From JAGXKT01 sp964531695 (GTDB lineage Bacteria > Planctomycetota > Phycisphaerae > SM23-33), in contig CAZHEH010000012.1 in assembly GCA_964531695.1 (NCBI GenBank), positions 14,643 through 78,642 on the forward strand: a stretch of 64,000 nt of DNA, read 5' to 3'. The translations under genes were made by a program, and so were the position numbers. Below the pieces are notes generated by a model that made no database searches, had not been told where the DNA came from, and saw only the letters and a list, made by a program, of their open reading frames with translations. This document shows, piece by piece, positions 25,756 to 34,415 of this stretch; within the stretch, counting starts at the first letter, position 1; every line of letters begins with the position of its first letter.

Positions 25756-26763
25756 TCAGCCGGCCAGGCAGCGGTTGACCGCGTCGCACAGCCGCCCCGC
25801 CAGCACGTTGCGGGCCAGATGCCGCTCGGCAAACGCCCGTCCGGCCCGGCCCATCGACGCCCGCAGCGCCGCATCGCCGGCCAGCCGGTCGAAGGCCGCC
25901 AACCACTGCTCATGCGTCTCGGCCCACAGGCCCGTCTCGCCGTCGCGCACGTACTCCGCGTTCGCACCCACCGGGCTGGTGATCACCGGCAGCCCGGCGG
26001 CCATGTACTGCACGATCTTGAACGCGCACTTCCCGCGCGTGAACGGCGTATCGGGCAGGGGCGACAGGCCGATGTCGCACTCGGCCAGCAGGGCCGCCTC
26101 CGCCTCGCGGCTCCATGGGACGTTCTCGACCGTGATATGCCGTGCCTCCAGCGCCGCGTCCGCGATGATTCGCAGCACCGTGCCGGGCGCCCGCCGCCCG
26201 ATGGCCTCGAACACGGGCAGGAAGGACGTGATCTGCCTGAGCGTGCTGCGGCTGCCGATCCAGACCAGCCGAAGCGGACCGGCGGCCGCGTGCTCGGACT
26301 TGGCCGTGTAGCGGGCGATGTCGAGGCCCGTGGGGATCACGACGGCCTCGGGGGCCCCGGCCTCGCGTGCGACCTCGGCCAGCAGCGAATTGCCCGCCAG
26401 CACCAGCCGGCTCGCCCGCACCGTCCGGCGGAACCGCCGCAGCCGCGCGGGGTGCGGGCTGGTGGCCCGCGGCCCGGTCTTGTACATTACCGCGTCGTCG
26501 AAGTCGTAGATGAGCTTCGCGCCGCGCGGCCGCAGCGCCGCCGCGTCCCAGGCCGTGAGCGTCTTCCGCTGGAGCAGGACGGCGTCAAAGCCGCGGGCCG
26601 CCCGAAGCTGACGACGACGCGCCAGCATGCCGCCAGCCAGCGGCTGCACATCCGGCTCGATGCCGCGAGCCCGGAGGTCCGGCAGGTAGATGCCGACCCG
26701 CTGGCGGAAGGACGCGTTGTCCGGATCGCGGCACAGAATCAGAAGGTGTGGGCTGGCGGACAA
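25756..26763 (-). CDS. Glycosyltransferase family 4-like protein
   Basis: A GT-B-fold glycosyltransferase of about 335 residues. The N-terminal half includes LLILCRDPDNASFRQRV and LIYDFDDAVMYK; the C-terminal nucleotide-sugar half has LRLVWIGSRSTLRQI and the family motif FKIVQYMAAGLPVITSPVGA. It would transfer a sugar during surface glycan assembly; donor and acceptor are unknown. The start is uncertain: TTG at 26763 has GAGGAG 12 bases upstream, and another TTG lies at 26817. It is convergent with the DUF5989 gene and divergent from a methyltransferase. Confidence 0.85.
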   Translation of the reverse strand: MSASPHLLILCRDPDNASFRQRVGIYLPDLRARGIEPDVQPLAGGMLARRRQLRAARGFDAVLLQRKTLTAWDAAALRPRGAKLIYDFDDAVMYKTGPRATSPHPARLRRFRRTVRASRLVLAGNSLLAEVAREAGAPEAVVIPTGLDIARYTAKSEHAAAGPLRLVWIGSRSTLRQITSFLPVFEAIGRRAPGTVLRIIADAALEARHITVENVPWSREAEAALLAECDIGLSPLPDTPFTRGKCAFKIVQYMAAGLPVITSPVGANAEYVRDGETGLWAETHEQWLAAFDRLAGDAALRASMGRAGRAFAERHLARNVLAGRLCDAVNRCLAG

Positions 26764-26767
26764 GGCG

Positions 26768-26798
26768 GTGACGGTCTCCTCGGGCGGAGTTCTACAAT
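26768..26798 (+). promoter_or_regulatory. Candidate promoter for the methyltransferase
   Basis: GTGACG, a 19-base spacer, then TACAATGC. The -10 and its GC extension resemble those before the carbamoyltransferase and the lipoprotein at 57271. The spacer is long, so confidence is low. Confidence 0.3.
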
Positions 26799-26875
26799 GC
26801 CCGCACGGCCGGTGCAACGCCGATGCCGACGAGCCCGCCCTATCGGCCGACGCGCGGCATGAGCATCGAGAGCCA

Positions 26876-27910
26876 ATGGACGCCCCGACGAGCCCGCCAA
26901 AGATCGTGCAGCCCGACGGCGCCTGGGAATTCGAGCACGTCCCCTGCGACTACTGCGGGTCGACCGAGGCGGATGAGCTGCTCCGCGGCCCGGACCGACT
27001 CCACGGCCTTCCCGGCGAGTTCCCGGTCGTGGCCTGCCGGGGATGCGGACTGATCCGCACCAGCCCCCGTCCTACGGCCGAATCCCTACCGACGGCATAC
27101 CCCGCCGGCTACAGCCCGCACGCCCGGCCGCCGAGCGCCGAGCCGCCTCGCGGCCTGCTCCGACGGGCGCTGGTCGACTACCGCGACTACCCGCTCGGGA
27201 CGCCGCGAGGCCCCCTTCTGCAGATGCTTATGCGCCCCCTCGCTCTGCGCCGGCTCAACGGACGCAAAGGATTGGGCTACGTGCCCTATGTCGGCGAGGG
27301 CAAGCTGCTGGACCTCGGCTGCGGCGGCGGTGCGTACGTCGCCCGCATGGCGGCCGCCGGTTGGCAAGCCGAGGGCATGGACATGAGCGAGGAGGCGGTC
27401 CGCAACGTCCGCGCGGCCGGGCTGACGGCTCACCAAGGCACGCTGCCGGGAGCCGAACTGTCCCCGGCGTCCTACGATACCGTGACGATGCGACACGTGA
27501 TCGAGCACGTGCCCAGCCCGCTAGCCACGCTGAGGGCGGTCCACGATGCCCTCCGGCCGGGCGGGCAACTGCTGGTGGCCTGCCCGCAGTGGGACTCGGC
27601 CTCGCGAGAGAGGTTCGGCCCATGCTGGTACTGCCTGGACCTGCCCCGCCACCTGACACACTTCTCGCGGGCGACGCTGGCCCGCCACGTCGAGACGGCC
27701 GGCTTCCGCGTGGTCAGAATGGTCTCTCGCGCGCGCCCATCGTGGGTTCGCAAGAGCTGGGCACGCCGTGCAGAGGCGTCCTCCGGCGGCGCCGCACCGC
27801 GGCGAGCGAAGTCGCGACTCTGGGTAGGACTGAGGGCCCGGTCAGCGGCCCGCGCCGGCCGGGGGGACGAGATCTTCTGCCTGGCCGTCAAGCGGGACGG
27901 CTCGGGCTAG
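26876..27910 (+). CDS. Class I SAM methyltransferase with N-terminal zinc ribbon
   Basis: A 344-residue methyltransferase. An N-terminal zinc-binding module (CDYCGS at residues 24-29, then CRGCGLIRTSPRP) precedes a class I SAM-binding domain. Its motif I is LLDLGCGGGAYVARMAAAGW near residue 140 and the post-motif VIEHVPSP is near 206. This arrangement is common in polysaccharide clusters, where the enzymes methylate sugars. ATG at 26876 is chosen as the first Met before the zinc module. Its stop overlaps the next, convergent gene at a CTAG tetramer. Confidence 0.87.
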   Translation: MDAPTSPPKIVQPDGAWEFEHVPCDYCGSTEADELLRGPDRLHGLPGEFPVVACRGCGLIRTSPRPTAESLPTAYPAGYSPHARPPSAEPPRGLLRRALVDYRDYPLGTPRGPLLQMLMRPLALRRLNGRKGLGYVPYVGEGKLLDLGCGGGAYVARMAAAGWQAEGMDMSEEAVRNVRAAGLTAHQGTLPGAELSPASYDTVTMRHVIEHVPSPLATLRAVHDALRPGGQLLVACPQWDSASRERFGPCWYCLDLPRHLTHFSRATLARHVETAGFRVVRMVSRARPSWVRKSWARRAEASSGGAAPRRAKSRLWVGLRARSAARAGRGDEIFCLAVKRDGSG

Positions 27911-28527
27911 GCCCGCCGGCCGATCATGTTGATCAGCGTCGGCGGCATCACGTAGCGGTAGCCGAGAATCCGCCGGCACAGCCGCAGCAGAGGGCGGAGC
28001 CGCCTGCCGCCGCCGAACGTCACCCGGCCCAGCCCTTCATCGAGCGGCCGGAGGTCGCCGCCGCGCCCGGTAGACAGCGCCGCTTTGTCCAGGTCAAACT
28101 GAAGGTCCGGGAAGAGCTGCATCACCCCCGCGTGCGTGAACCGCCAGTAGTCGGACGGATACCCGTGGAACTTCCACGCGAACGGCACGGAGATGCAGAG
28201 CTTGCCGCCCTCGGCCAGCAGGCGGGTCATGTTGTCGGCCATGCGGAACGGCCGGGCGCTGTGCTCCATGACCGAAAGGCAGAAGATCGTGCCGAACCGC
28301 TCGCCGCCAAGTGCCTCGTCGATCGCCTCAAATCCGACGGTCAGGTCGAGCACGAGGTCAACTCCGTCGCCCGCGCTCATGTCGACGCCGACGTACGGGC
28401 TGCCCGCGGGCACGAGCGACCGCAGGTCGGCCGTGCTGCCGTAGTCCCGCGAGCCGACCTCCAGATACGGTCCTTGGAACTCGCCGAGGTGATGCCGAAT
28501 GTAGTCCAGTTGGTTTTGATCGCCCAC
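27907..28527 (-). CDS. Class I SAM-dependent methyltransferase-like protein
   Basis: About 206 residues with a Rossmann-type SAM domain: YLEVGSRDYGS (motif I), VGVDMSAGDGVDLVLDLT (motif II) and FCLSVMEHSARP (post II). A region typical of glycan-associated methyltransferases follows (VPFAWKFHGYPSDYWRFTHA). The start is uncertain: GTG 28527 gives a compact protein, and TTG 28581 adds 18 residues of low conservation. It is divergent from the rhamnose operon. Confidence 0.82.
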   Translation of the reverse strand: MGDQNQLDYIRHHLGEFQGPYLEVGSRDYGSTADLRSLVPAGSPYVGVDMSAGDGVDLVLDLTVGFEAIDEALGGERFGTIFCLSVMEHSARPFRMADNMTRLLAEGGKLCISVPFAWKFHGYPSDYWRFTHAGVMQLFPDLQFDLDKAALSTGRGGDLRPLDEGLGRVTFGGGRRLRPLLRLCRRILGYRYVMPPTLINMIGRRA

Positions 28528-28591
28528 GACCGGAACGGTACCCGCCCCGGCGCGGGCCGTCAACGGCCGCCCCGCCGACAAGCGCTTCGCG

Positions 28592-28620
28592 TTGCGGGCC
28601 TTCGGGCGCCCTGCTAGACT
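28592..28620 (+). promoter_or_regulatory. Promoter of the rfb operon
   Basis: TTGCGG (28592-28597), a 17-base spacer, and TAGACT (28615-28620), ending 38 bases before the rfbA ATG. The same -10 hexamer is used in the blaI promoter. Confidence 0.55.
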
Positions 28621-28658
28621 GCCGCGCGTACGCGGACCAGGCCAGAGAGGAAGGCGAC

Positions 28659-29537
28659 ATGCGCGGCATCATCCTCGCCGGCGGCGCGGGCACGCGCCTG
28701 TGGCCGCTGACCACCGCGGTCAGCAAGCAGCTTCTGCCGGTATACGACAAGCCGATGATCTACTACCCGCTGAGCGTTCTGATGCTCGCGGGGCTTCGTG
28801 AGATCCTCGTGATCTCCACGCCGGAGCACCTGCCGCTGTTCCGCCGACTGCTGGACGACGGGTCGCAATTCGGCCTCGAGCTGTCCTATGCCGAGCAGCC
28901 CGAGCCGGGGGGCCTGGCCCAGGCGTTCATGATCGGAGAGGACTTCCTGGCGGGCGAGCCGGCGTGCCTCGTGCTGGGCGACAACCTCTTCTTCGGCCGG
29001 GGCTTGGGCGAGGTGTTCCGCCGCAACGCACAGCGAACACAGGGAGCGGGCATCTTCGGATATCATGTCGGCGAGCCGCAGCGCTACGGCGTGGTCGAGG
29101 TCGGCCCCGGCGGCAAGGCCGTCAGGATCGAGGAGAAACCGACGGAACCCAAGAGCAGTTGGGCCGTGCCGGGGCTGTATTTCTACGACGCGACGGTCGT
29201 CGAGCGGGCCAAGCGTCTCGAGCCCGGCGCCCGCGGCGAGCTGGAGATCACCGACCTCAACCGCAGCTACATGGACGAAGGCGCGCTCGACGTCGAGTTG
29301 CTCGGGCGCGGCGTCGCCTGGCTGGACACGGGCACGCACCGCGACCTGCTCGAGGCCTGCCACTTCGTCGCCTCCATCCAGAACCGCCAGGGCATCCCCA
29401 TCGCCTGCCTGGAGGAGATCGCCCTGAGCAACGGCTGGATCGGCGCCGAGAGCGTCCGCGAGGCCATCGACCGCATGGGCGCCAGCTCCTACGCCGAGCG
29501 GCTGGACCAAGTCCTCCGCTGGAGGGGCGAGACGTGA
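28659..29537 (+). CDS. rfbA: Glucose-1-phosphate thymidylyltransferase
   Basis: First enzyme of dTDP-L-rhamnose synthesis; it makes dTDP-glucose from dTTP and glucose-1-phosphate. The 292-residue length is standard. The N-terminus carries the nucleotidyltransferase motif GIILAGGAGTRLWPLT, and then KQLLPVYDKPMIYYPLSVLM. ATG 28659 follows GAGGAAGG. Its TGA overlaps the rfbC GTG as GTGA, the first of several tight overlaps in this operon. Confidence 0.97.
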   Translation: MRGIILAGGAGTRLWPLTTAVSKQLLPVYDKPMIYYPLSVLMLAGLREILVISTPEHLPLFRRLLDDGSQFGLELSYAEQPEPGGLAQAFMIGEDFLAGEPACLVLGDNLFFGRGLGEVFRRNAQRTQGAGIFGYHVGEPQRYGVVEVGPGGKAVRIEEKPTEPKSSWAVPGLYFYDATVVERAKRLEPGARGELEITDLNRSYMDEGALDVELLGRGVAWLDTGTHRDLLEACHFVASIQNRQGIPIACLEEIALSNGWIGAESVREAIDRMGASSYAERLDQVLRWRGET

Positions 29538-30106
29538 ACCGTATTGAAACCGAACTGCCGGGCGTGGCGCTGCTCGAGCCGGTCGTGCACGGCGACGAGC
29601 GCGGGTTCTTCATGGAAACGTGGAACCGCCGGACGTTCGCGTCGCTCGGCATCGAGCGCGATTGGGTGCAAGACAACCACTCCCGCTCGCGGCGCGGCGT
29701 GCTCCGCGGGCTGCATTACCAGCTCACGCAACCGCAGGCGAAGCTCGTCCGCGTCCCGGTGGGCCGGATCTGCGACGTGGCGGTCGACGTGCGGCTCGGC
29801 AGCCCGACGTTCGGCCGCTGGGTCGCCGCCGAACTCAGCGCCGAGAACCGGCGGATGCTGTTCATCCCGGAGGGCTTCGCCCACGGCTTCTGCGTACTCA
29901 GCGACACGGCCGAGATGATCTACAAATGCTCGGACTTCTACGCCCCGCACGCCGAGCGTGGCGTGATCTGGGACGATCCGGACTTGGCGATCGATTGGCC
30001 GCTGGGCGATGAACCGCCGACACTGTCGGCCAAGGACGCGGGATACGGCACGCTGGCCACACGGCCGCGCGAGGATTTGCCGCGGCGCGAGGGGGCCGAG
30101 GCATGA
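29534..30106 (+). CDS. rfbC: dTDP-4-dehydrorhamnose 3,5-epimerase
   Basis: Third step of dTDP-rhamnose synthesis. The 190-residue cupin-fold epimerase has DERGFFMETWN, QDNHSRSRRGVLRGLHYQ (with the catalytic His in LRGLHYQ) and IPEGFAHGFCVLSD. GTG at 29534 overlaps the rfbA stop by 4 bases. Its TGA overlaps the rfbD ATG by 4 bases. Confidence 0.96.
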   Translation: MNRIETELPGVALLEPVVHGDERGFFMETWNRRTFASLGIERDWVQDNHSRSRRGVLRGLHYQLTQPQAKLVRVPVGRICDVAVDVRLGSPTFGRWVAAELSAENRRMLFIPEGFAHGFCVLSDTAEMIYKCSDFYAPHAERGVIWDDPDLAIDWPLGDEPPTLSAKDAGYGTLATRPREDLPRREGAEA

Positions 30107-30948
30107 GGGTGCTCGTCACAGGTGCGGCGGGCATGCTGGGGCGGACGCTCCTGCGGACGCTGACGGGCCACGAGACGGTCGCCATTGACGTCGACGAGTG
30201 CGACATTACGCGCCCGGACGACGTGGATCGCGCCGTCGGCGACGCCGCCCCGGATTGCGTCATCCACTGTGCCGCCTTCACGGCCGTGGACGACTGCGAG
30301 ACCCACCCGGACCGCGCCTGGGCCGTCAACGCGCTGGGCAGCGCGAACGTGGCCTCCGCCTGTGCCCGCGCCGGGGCCCGCCTGCTGGCCCTCTCGACGG
30401 ACTACGTCTTCTCGGGCGACCGCGGCCGACCCGCCCACGAGTGGGACGAGCCCGCTCCCCGCACCGTCTACGGACGCACGAAGCTCGCGGGCGAGCGCGC
30501 CGTCCGTGAGCTTTGCCCGAATCACCTGATTGCCCGGACGGCCTGGCTGTACGGCTCCGGGGGGCCGAGCTTCGTGCATACGATGCTGCGGCTCGGCGCC
30601 GAGGACGGCGAGCCGCTGAAGGTCGTGAATGACCAGCGCGGCAATCCGACCTCGACCGACGCCCTGGCCGCCGCGATCGCCGGGCTCGTCGACTCCGCCC
30701 TCAGCGGCACAGTCCACCTGAGCTGCGAGGGCGAGGCCACGTGGTATGACCTGACGTGCGAGCTGTTCCGCCTGGCGGGGCTCAAGCGGCAGGTCACGCC
30801 CTGCACGACCGACGAGTTCCCCCGGCCTGCGCCCCGGCCGGCCGATTCCCGCCTGGAGAAACGCGTGCTTCGCCTAGCCGGCCTTCCGCCCATGCCGAAC
30901 TGGCGCGACGCGCTTGGGCGTTTCCTCAAGGAGTATCCCGATCGCTGA
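30103..30948 (+). CDS. rfbD: dTDP-4-dehydrorhamnose reductase
   Basis: Final step of dTDP-L-rhamnose synthesis. The 281-residue SDR protein begins VLVTGAAGMLGRTLLRTL (Rossmann motif). It has STDYVFSG and the catalytic YGRTKLAGE (Tyr-x-x-x-Lys). ATG overlaps the rfbC stop. The last codons contain the AAGGAG that may serve rfbB. Confidence 0.96.
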   Translation: MRVLVTGAAGMLGRTLLRTLTGHETVAIDVDECDITRPDDVDRAVGDAAPDCVIHCAAFTAVDDCETHPDRAWAVNALGSANVASACARAGARLLALSTDYVFSGDRGRPAHEWDEPAPRTVYGRTKLAGERAVRELCPNHLIARTAWLYGSGGPSFVHTMLRLGAEDGEPLKVVNDQRGNPTSTDALAAAIAGLVDSALSGTVHLSCEGEATWYDLTCELFRLAGLKRQVTPCTTDEFPRPAPRPADSRLEKRVLRLAGLPPMPNWRDALGRFLKEYPDR

Positions 30949-30970
30949 GCCCGAACATCATCTTGCCGGC

Positions 30971-32056
30971 GTGCTGGTGACCGGCGGGGCCGGCTTCATC
31001 GGCTGCAATCTCGTCCGCCATCTGCTCGAGCGCGACGAATCGCTCCGCGTGGTCAACCTGGACGCCCTGACCTACGCCGGTTCCATGGCCAACGTCGAAG
31101 GTATCGACGAGCAGTGGCCGGGGCGGCACCGGTTCGTCAGGATGGACATTTGCGACGGCCCGGCCGTGGCGGACCTCATGCGGGACGAGGGCGTGGACAC
31201 CGTCGTCCACCTCGCCGCTGAAAGCCACGTGGACCGCTCCATCGACTCGGCCGAGCCGTTCATCCACAGCAACATCGTCGGGACATACTCCCTGCTCGAG
31301 GCCGCTCGGACCGTCTGGCAGGGCCGCACCGGCGTGCGATTCCATCACGTCAGCACGGACGAGGTCTTCGGCTCGCTGGGCGAGTCGGGCCGGTTCACCG
31401 AGGACACCCCGTACGATCCCCGCAGCCCGTACAGCGCATCGAAGGCCGCGTCGGACCATCTGGCGCGGGCATGGGCCCACACGTACGGCCTGAACGTGAC
31501 GCTGTCGAACTGCTCGAACAACTTCGGGCCGTTTCAGTTCCCGGAGAAGCTGCTGCCCCTGATGATCTCGAACTGCCTGCACGAGCGGCCGCTGCCGGTG
31601 TACGGTGACGGCGGCAACGTCCGTGATTGGCTGTACGTCGAGGACCATTGCGAGGCGATCGAGTTGGTTCTCCGCGGCGGCCGCGCCGGGCGGACCTACA
31701 ACGTCGGCGGCGGCAACGAGTGGCGCAACATCGACCTGGTCCGGCTGCTGTGCTCGCTGATGGACGAGTTGCGCCCCCGGCCGGGCGGTGAGCCGCACGA
31801 GCAGCTCATCACCTTCGTCCCTGACCGGCCCGGCCACGACCGGCGGTACGCCATCGACGCCTCCCGCATCCAGCGAGAGCTGGGCTGGCGGGCGAGGCAC
31901 GACATGCGGGCCGCCCTGGGCGCGACCGTGCGCTGGTACGTCGAGAACCGCTCGTGGGTCGAGACCCTCCTGGCCGAGAAGTACGATGGTCGGCGTCTGG
32001 GCCTGCCGCAGTCGGGGCAGGTGCCGACGCCGCCCGAGGCACCGGGGTCCGTATGA
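30971..32056 (+). CDS. rfbB: dTDP-glucose 4,6-dehydratase
   Basis: Second step of dTDP-rhamnose synthesis. The NAD-binding motif is VTGGAGFIGCNLVRHLL. The active-site region is HVSTDEVFGSLG and the catalytic Tyr/Lys motif is YSASKAASDH. The start is unclear. GTG 30971 gives the family-like MLVTGGAGFIG but has no ribosome site. AAGGAG at 30928-30933 is placed 7 bases before ATC 30941, which would add 10 residues and overlap rfbD, like the other junctions of this operon. TTG 30914 is a third option. The C-terminus ends in a short Pro-rich tail. Confidence 0.95.
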   Translation: MLVTGGAGFIGCNLVRHLLERDESLRVVNLDALTYAGSMANVEGIDEQWPGRHRFVRMDICDGPAVADLMRDEGVDTVVHLAAESHVDRSIDSAEPFIHSNIVGTYSLLEAARTVWQGRTGVRFHHVSTDEVFGSLGESGRFTEDTPYDPRSPYSASKAASDHLARAWAHTYGLNVTLSNCSNNFGPFQFPEKLLPLMISNCLHERPLPVYGDGGNVRDWLYVEDHCEAIELVLRGGRAGRTYNVGGGNEWRNIDLVRLLCSLMDELRPRPGGEPHEQLITFVPDRPGHDRRYAIDASRIQRELGWRARHDMRAALGATVRWYVENRSWVETLLAEKYDGRRLGLPQSGQVPTPPEAPGSV

Positions 32057-33099
32057 ACGAAGCCGAGCGCGAGCAACGAATCCGGACGGTTTGCCTGCTG
32101 GTCATCGCGGCGCTGGCGGTGGCCGCGGCGCTTTGGTGGTTTCGGCCCGTACTCATGCCGTTCGTGCTGGCGGTCTTCTTCGCCGTAGCGCTGACGCCGC
32201 TGGTGGACCTGCAAGTCCGGCGGTTCCGCATGCCGCACTTCCTGGCGGTGGTTACGACGCTCATCGTAGCCCTGCTGGTTCTGGGGGGCGTGGGGCTGCT
32301 CGTCTCGGCGTCGGTTCGGCAGATGGCCGCCAGCGCCGACCGCTACGCCGAGCAGTTCGGGCAGTTGGCCCAGGACGCCGCCGCATGGTTCCGGTCGGCA
32401 ACAGGCGCCCCGGCCGCCCCGGCCGGCGAGCCGTTCAACGTGCCGGCCGAACGGCTCGGCGACCTGTTGCTGCGCGTCGCCGACGCCGTGATGACCATCG
32501 TCTCCAACGGGCTGATGATGTTCATCTTTTTGTGCTTCCTGCTTTTCGGCGCTCGGACACGCTCGGGGCCGCCCGGCGGTCTGTGGGGCGAGATCGAGCC
32601 GGCCATCCGGAAGTATCTCATCGTCAAAATCCTGCTGTCCGCGGCGACGGGCATCCTGACCGGCCTGTTCCTGTGGATTCTCGGCATCGAGCTGGCGATG
32701 GTCTTCGGGCTGCTGGCGTTCCTGCTGAACTTCATCCCGTCGGTCGGGTCGATCACGTCCGTGCTGCTGCCGCTTCCCGTGGCGATCGTCGACCCCGAGA
32801 CGGGCTGGCTGACCGTCTTGGCCGTACTGATCCTGCCGGGCGGCGTGCAGCTCGTGATCGGCAACTTCATCGAGCCCCGCATGACGGGCAAGTCCTGCCA
32901 GTTGCACGCGATTACCGTGCTGCTGGCGTTGATCTTCTGGGGCATGCTCTGGGGCATCGTGGGGATGGTTCTGGCCACACCGATGACGGCCGTCATCCGG
33001 GCGATGTTGAGCAAGAACGAGATCACCAAGCCCTTCGCCGACCTGATGGCCGGCGATGGCGGCGCCGTGCTGTTCGGGCCCGAAGGCCGGGATGCGTGA
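32053..33099 (+). CDS. AI-2E family transporter (permease)
   Basis: A 348-residue polytopic inner-membrane protein of the PF01594 type. Two N-terminal helices (LLVIAALAVAAALWWFRPVL) are followed by a soluble segment at about 95-145. The remaining helices carry the family motifs LLNFIPSVGSI near residue 230 and GNFIEPRMTGKS near 275. The substrate of most members is unknown; autoinducer export, Na+/H+ exchange and other roles have been reported. The ATG overlaps the rfbB stop by 4 bases, so it is co-expressed with rhamnose synthesis. Confidence 0.92.
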   Translation: MNEAEREQRIRTVCLLVIAALAVAAALWWFRPVLMPFVLAVFFAVALTPLVDLQVRRFRMPHFLAVVTTLIVALLVLGGVGLLVSASVRQMAASADRYAEQFGQLAQDAAAWFRSATGAPAAPAGEPFNVPAERLGDLLLRVADAVMTIVSNGLMMFIFLCFLLFGARTRSGPPGGLWGEIEPAIRKYLIVKILLSAATGILTGLFLWILGIELAMVFGLLAFLLNFIPSVGSITSVLLPLPVAIVDPETGWLTVLAVLILPGGVQLVIGNFIEPRMTGKSCQLHAITVLLALIFWGMLWGIVGMVLATPMTAVIRAMLSKNEITKPFADLMAGDGGAVLFGPEGRDA

Positions 33100-33146
33100 C
33101 CCCCCAGCCGCCGGCGTCGGGGCGGCCTAGGGGTTGACGCCTCGGG

Positions 33147-33524
33147 TCACAGGAGTCTCTCGGCCCCGCTGAAGACCGCTTCCACTCTCAGCGCGGCCGC
33201 GGCGTGACCGGGGTGCTCCGCGGGGTTCCACGTCTTCATGTCGTCGAAGACCTCGCCCTCCGTGTGGTACTCCAGCGTCCCTTTGGCCTGGAACGCCTTG
33301 CCCTGCTTCGTGAGGAACAGCAGCGCGCCCCAACCGCCCGCGCGGAGATTGCCGCGAGTCTTGTCGAAGTAGTTGTCGGCCACGACCAGCCGCTCGTCAC
33401 CGAAGCGGCCCACACAGGTGGCGTAGATGATGTTTGGCTTGCCCTCCGGGCCCACCGTCGCCAGCACGACCGGGCCGTCCCGGTCCTCCCATGCTTGAAT
33501 CACCTCATCGGGGATTTGCGCCAT
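33147..33524 (-). CDS. Pyridoxamine 5'-phosphate oxidase-family protein
   Basis: A split-barrel flavin-binding protein of 125 residues, with GPVVLATVGPEGKPNIIYAT at the N-terminal strand pair and ADNYFDKTRGNLRAGGWGAL in the middle. The family binds FMN or F420; the specific reaction is unknown. It is the last gene of the minus-strand ORP-type group and convergent with the AI-2E gene. Confidence 0.85.
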   Translation of the reverse strand: MAQIPDEVIQAWEDRDGPVVLATVGPEGKPNIIYATCVGRFGDERLVVADNYFDKTRGNLRAGGWGALLFLTKQGKAFQAKGTLEYHTEGEVFDDMKTWNPAEHPGHAAAALRVEAVFSGAERLL

Positions 33525-33570
33525 GAATCAATCCTTCCTCTGGGCTCAGGGTTCAAGCCGCTTTCGGCGG

Positions 33571-34407
33571 CTATGTCGGAATCTCGATCACCGTGCCGGC
33601 GTGGCACGGCTCAAAGCGGTTCGGCAGCTCGGCCCGCAGGCGGGACACCGCCGCGGGGCCCGTGCAGTGGCAGGGCATGATGCGTTGCACGTCCAGGCGC
33701 TGGAGCTCGGCGACGGTCTGATCCATGCGCCGCTCGCTCGCACGAACGAGGTGCATTCCGCCTGCGACCGTGTGGATGGCGTCGCTGTCCGTCAGGGCGC
33801 GAATGTAGCGCAGCGTGTTGACGACCCCGGCGTGGGCGCAACCCAGGACGACCACGGTACCGGCCGACGTCCGCAGGAACGCGGCCTGGTCGTCGATCAT
33901 CTCATCCGGCCGCGTGCATTCGGTATCGAGGTAGAACGGCCCGCCGGTATTCTCGTAGTCGGTCTCCCGCGGCACGGGACCGGTCAGAAAGAGATCGGGG
34001 GCAATCTCCTTCGGTCCGGTGACCCACTCGACCTGTGCTTCCGTTCGGGCGACGCGGGCGTTGGCTTCCGATATCCCGAGATCGCGGCTCGTCCCGTCCG
34101 GGTTCCGCCCGTACTTCGGCTCGAAAGCGGCCGGGTGCGCGTAGACCGTAGGGCTGCCGGCGGCCCGAATCGCCTCGGCCAGTCCGCCCGTGTGATCGTA
34201 ATGCCCATGGCTGAGTACGATCGCAGTCGTAGATGCCAGCGGAAGATCGAGTTGACGCGCGTTGCCGCCGAAGGCATCGCCTTGCCCTGTGTCGAAGAGC
34301 ACTTGCGATTCCCCCACGTCGATCCAGACGGACAGCCCGTGCTCGCACGCGAAGCCCGGCAGGCCGGCTTCGTTCTCCACCACGATTGTCATGATTCGGG
34401 AAACCAT
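33571..34407 (-). CDS. MBL-fold metallo-hydrolase
   Basis: A 278-residue metallo-beta-lactamase-fold enzyme. The metal site HxHxDH is seen as LSHGHYDHTGG near residue 65, with a further metal His in CAHAGVVNTL near 195 and the C-terminal PCHCTGPAA. It resembles the family annotated as dihydropterin synthesis-like or metal-dependent hydrolases found beside ORP and FeS ATPase genes. Substrate is unknown. It lies 8 bases after the ATPase gene, so it is in the same operon. Confidence 0.88.
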   Translation of the reverse strand: MVSRIMTIVVENEAGLPGFACEHGLSVWIDVGESQVLFDTGQGDAFGGNARQLDLPLASTTAIVLSHGHYDHTGGLAEAIRAAGSPTVYAHPAAFEPKYGRNPDGTSRDLGISEANARVARTEAQVEWVTGPKEIAPDLFLTGPVPRETDYENTGGPFYLDTECTRPDEMIDDQAAFLRTSAGTVVVLGCAHAGVVNTLRYIRALTDSDAIHTVAGGMHLVRASERRMDQTVAELQRLDVQRIMPCHCTGPAAVSRLRAELPNRFEPCHAGTVIEIPT

Positions 34408-34415
34408 GGTCGATC

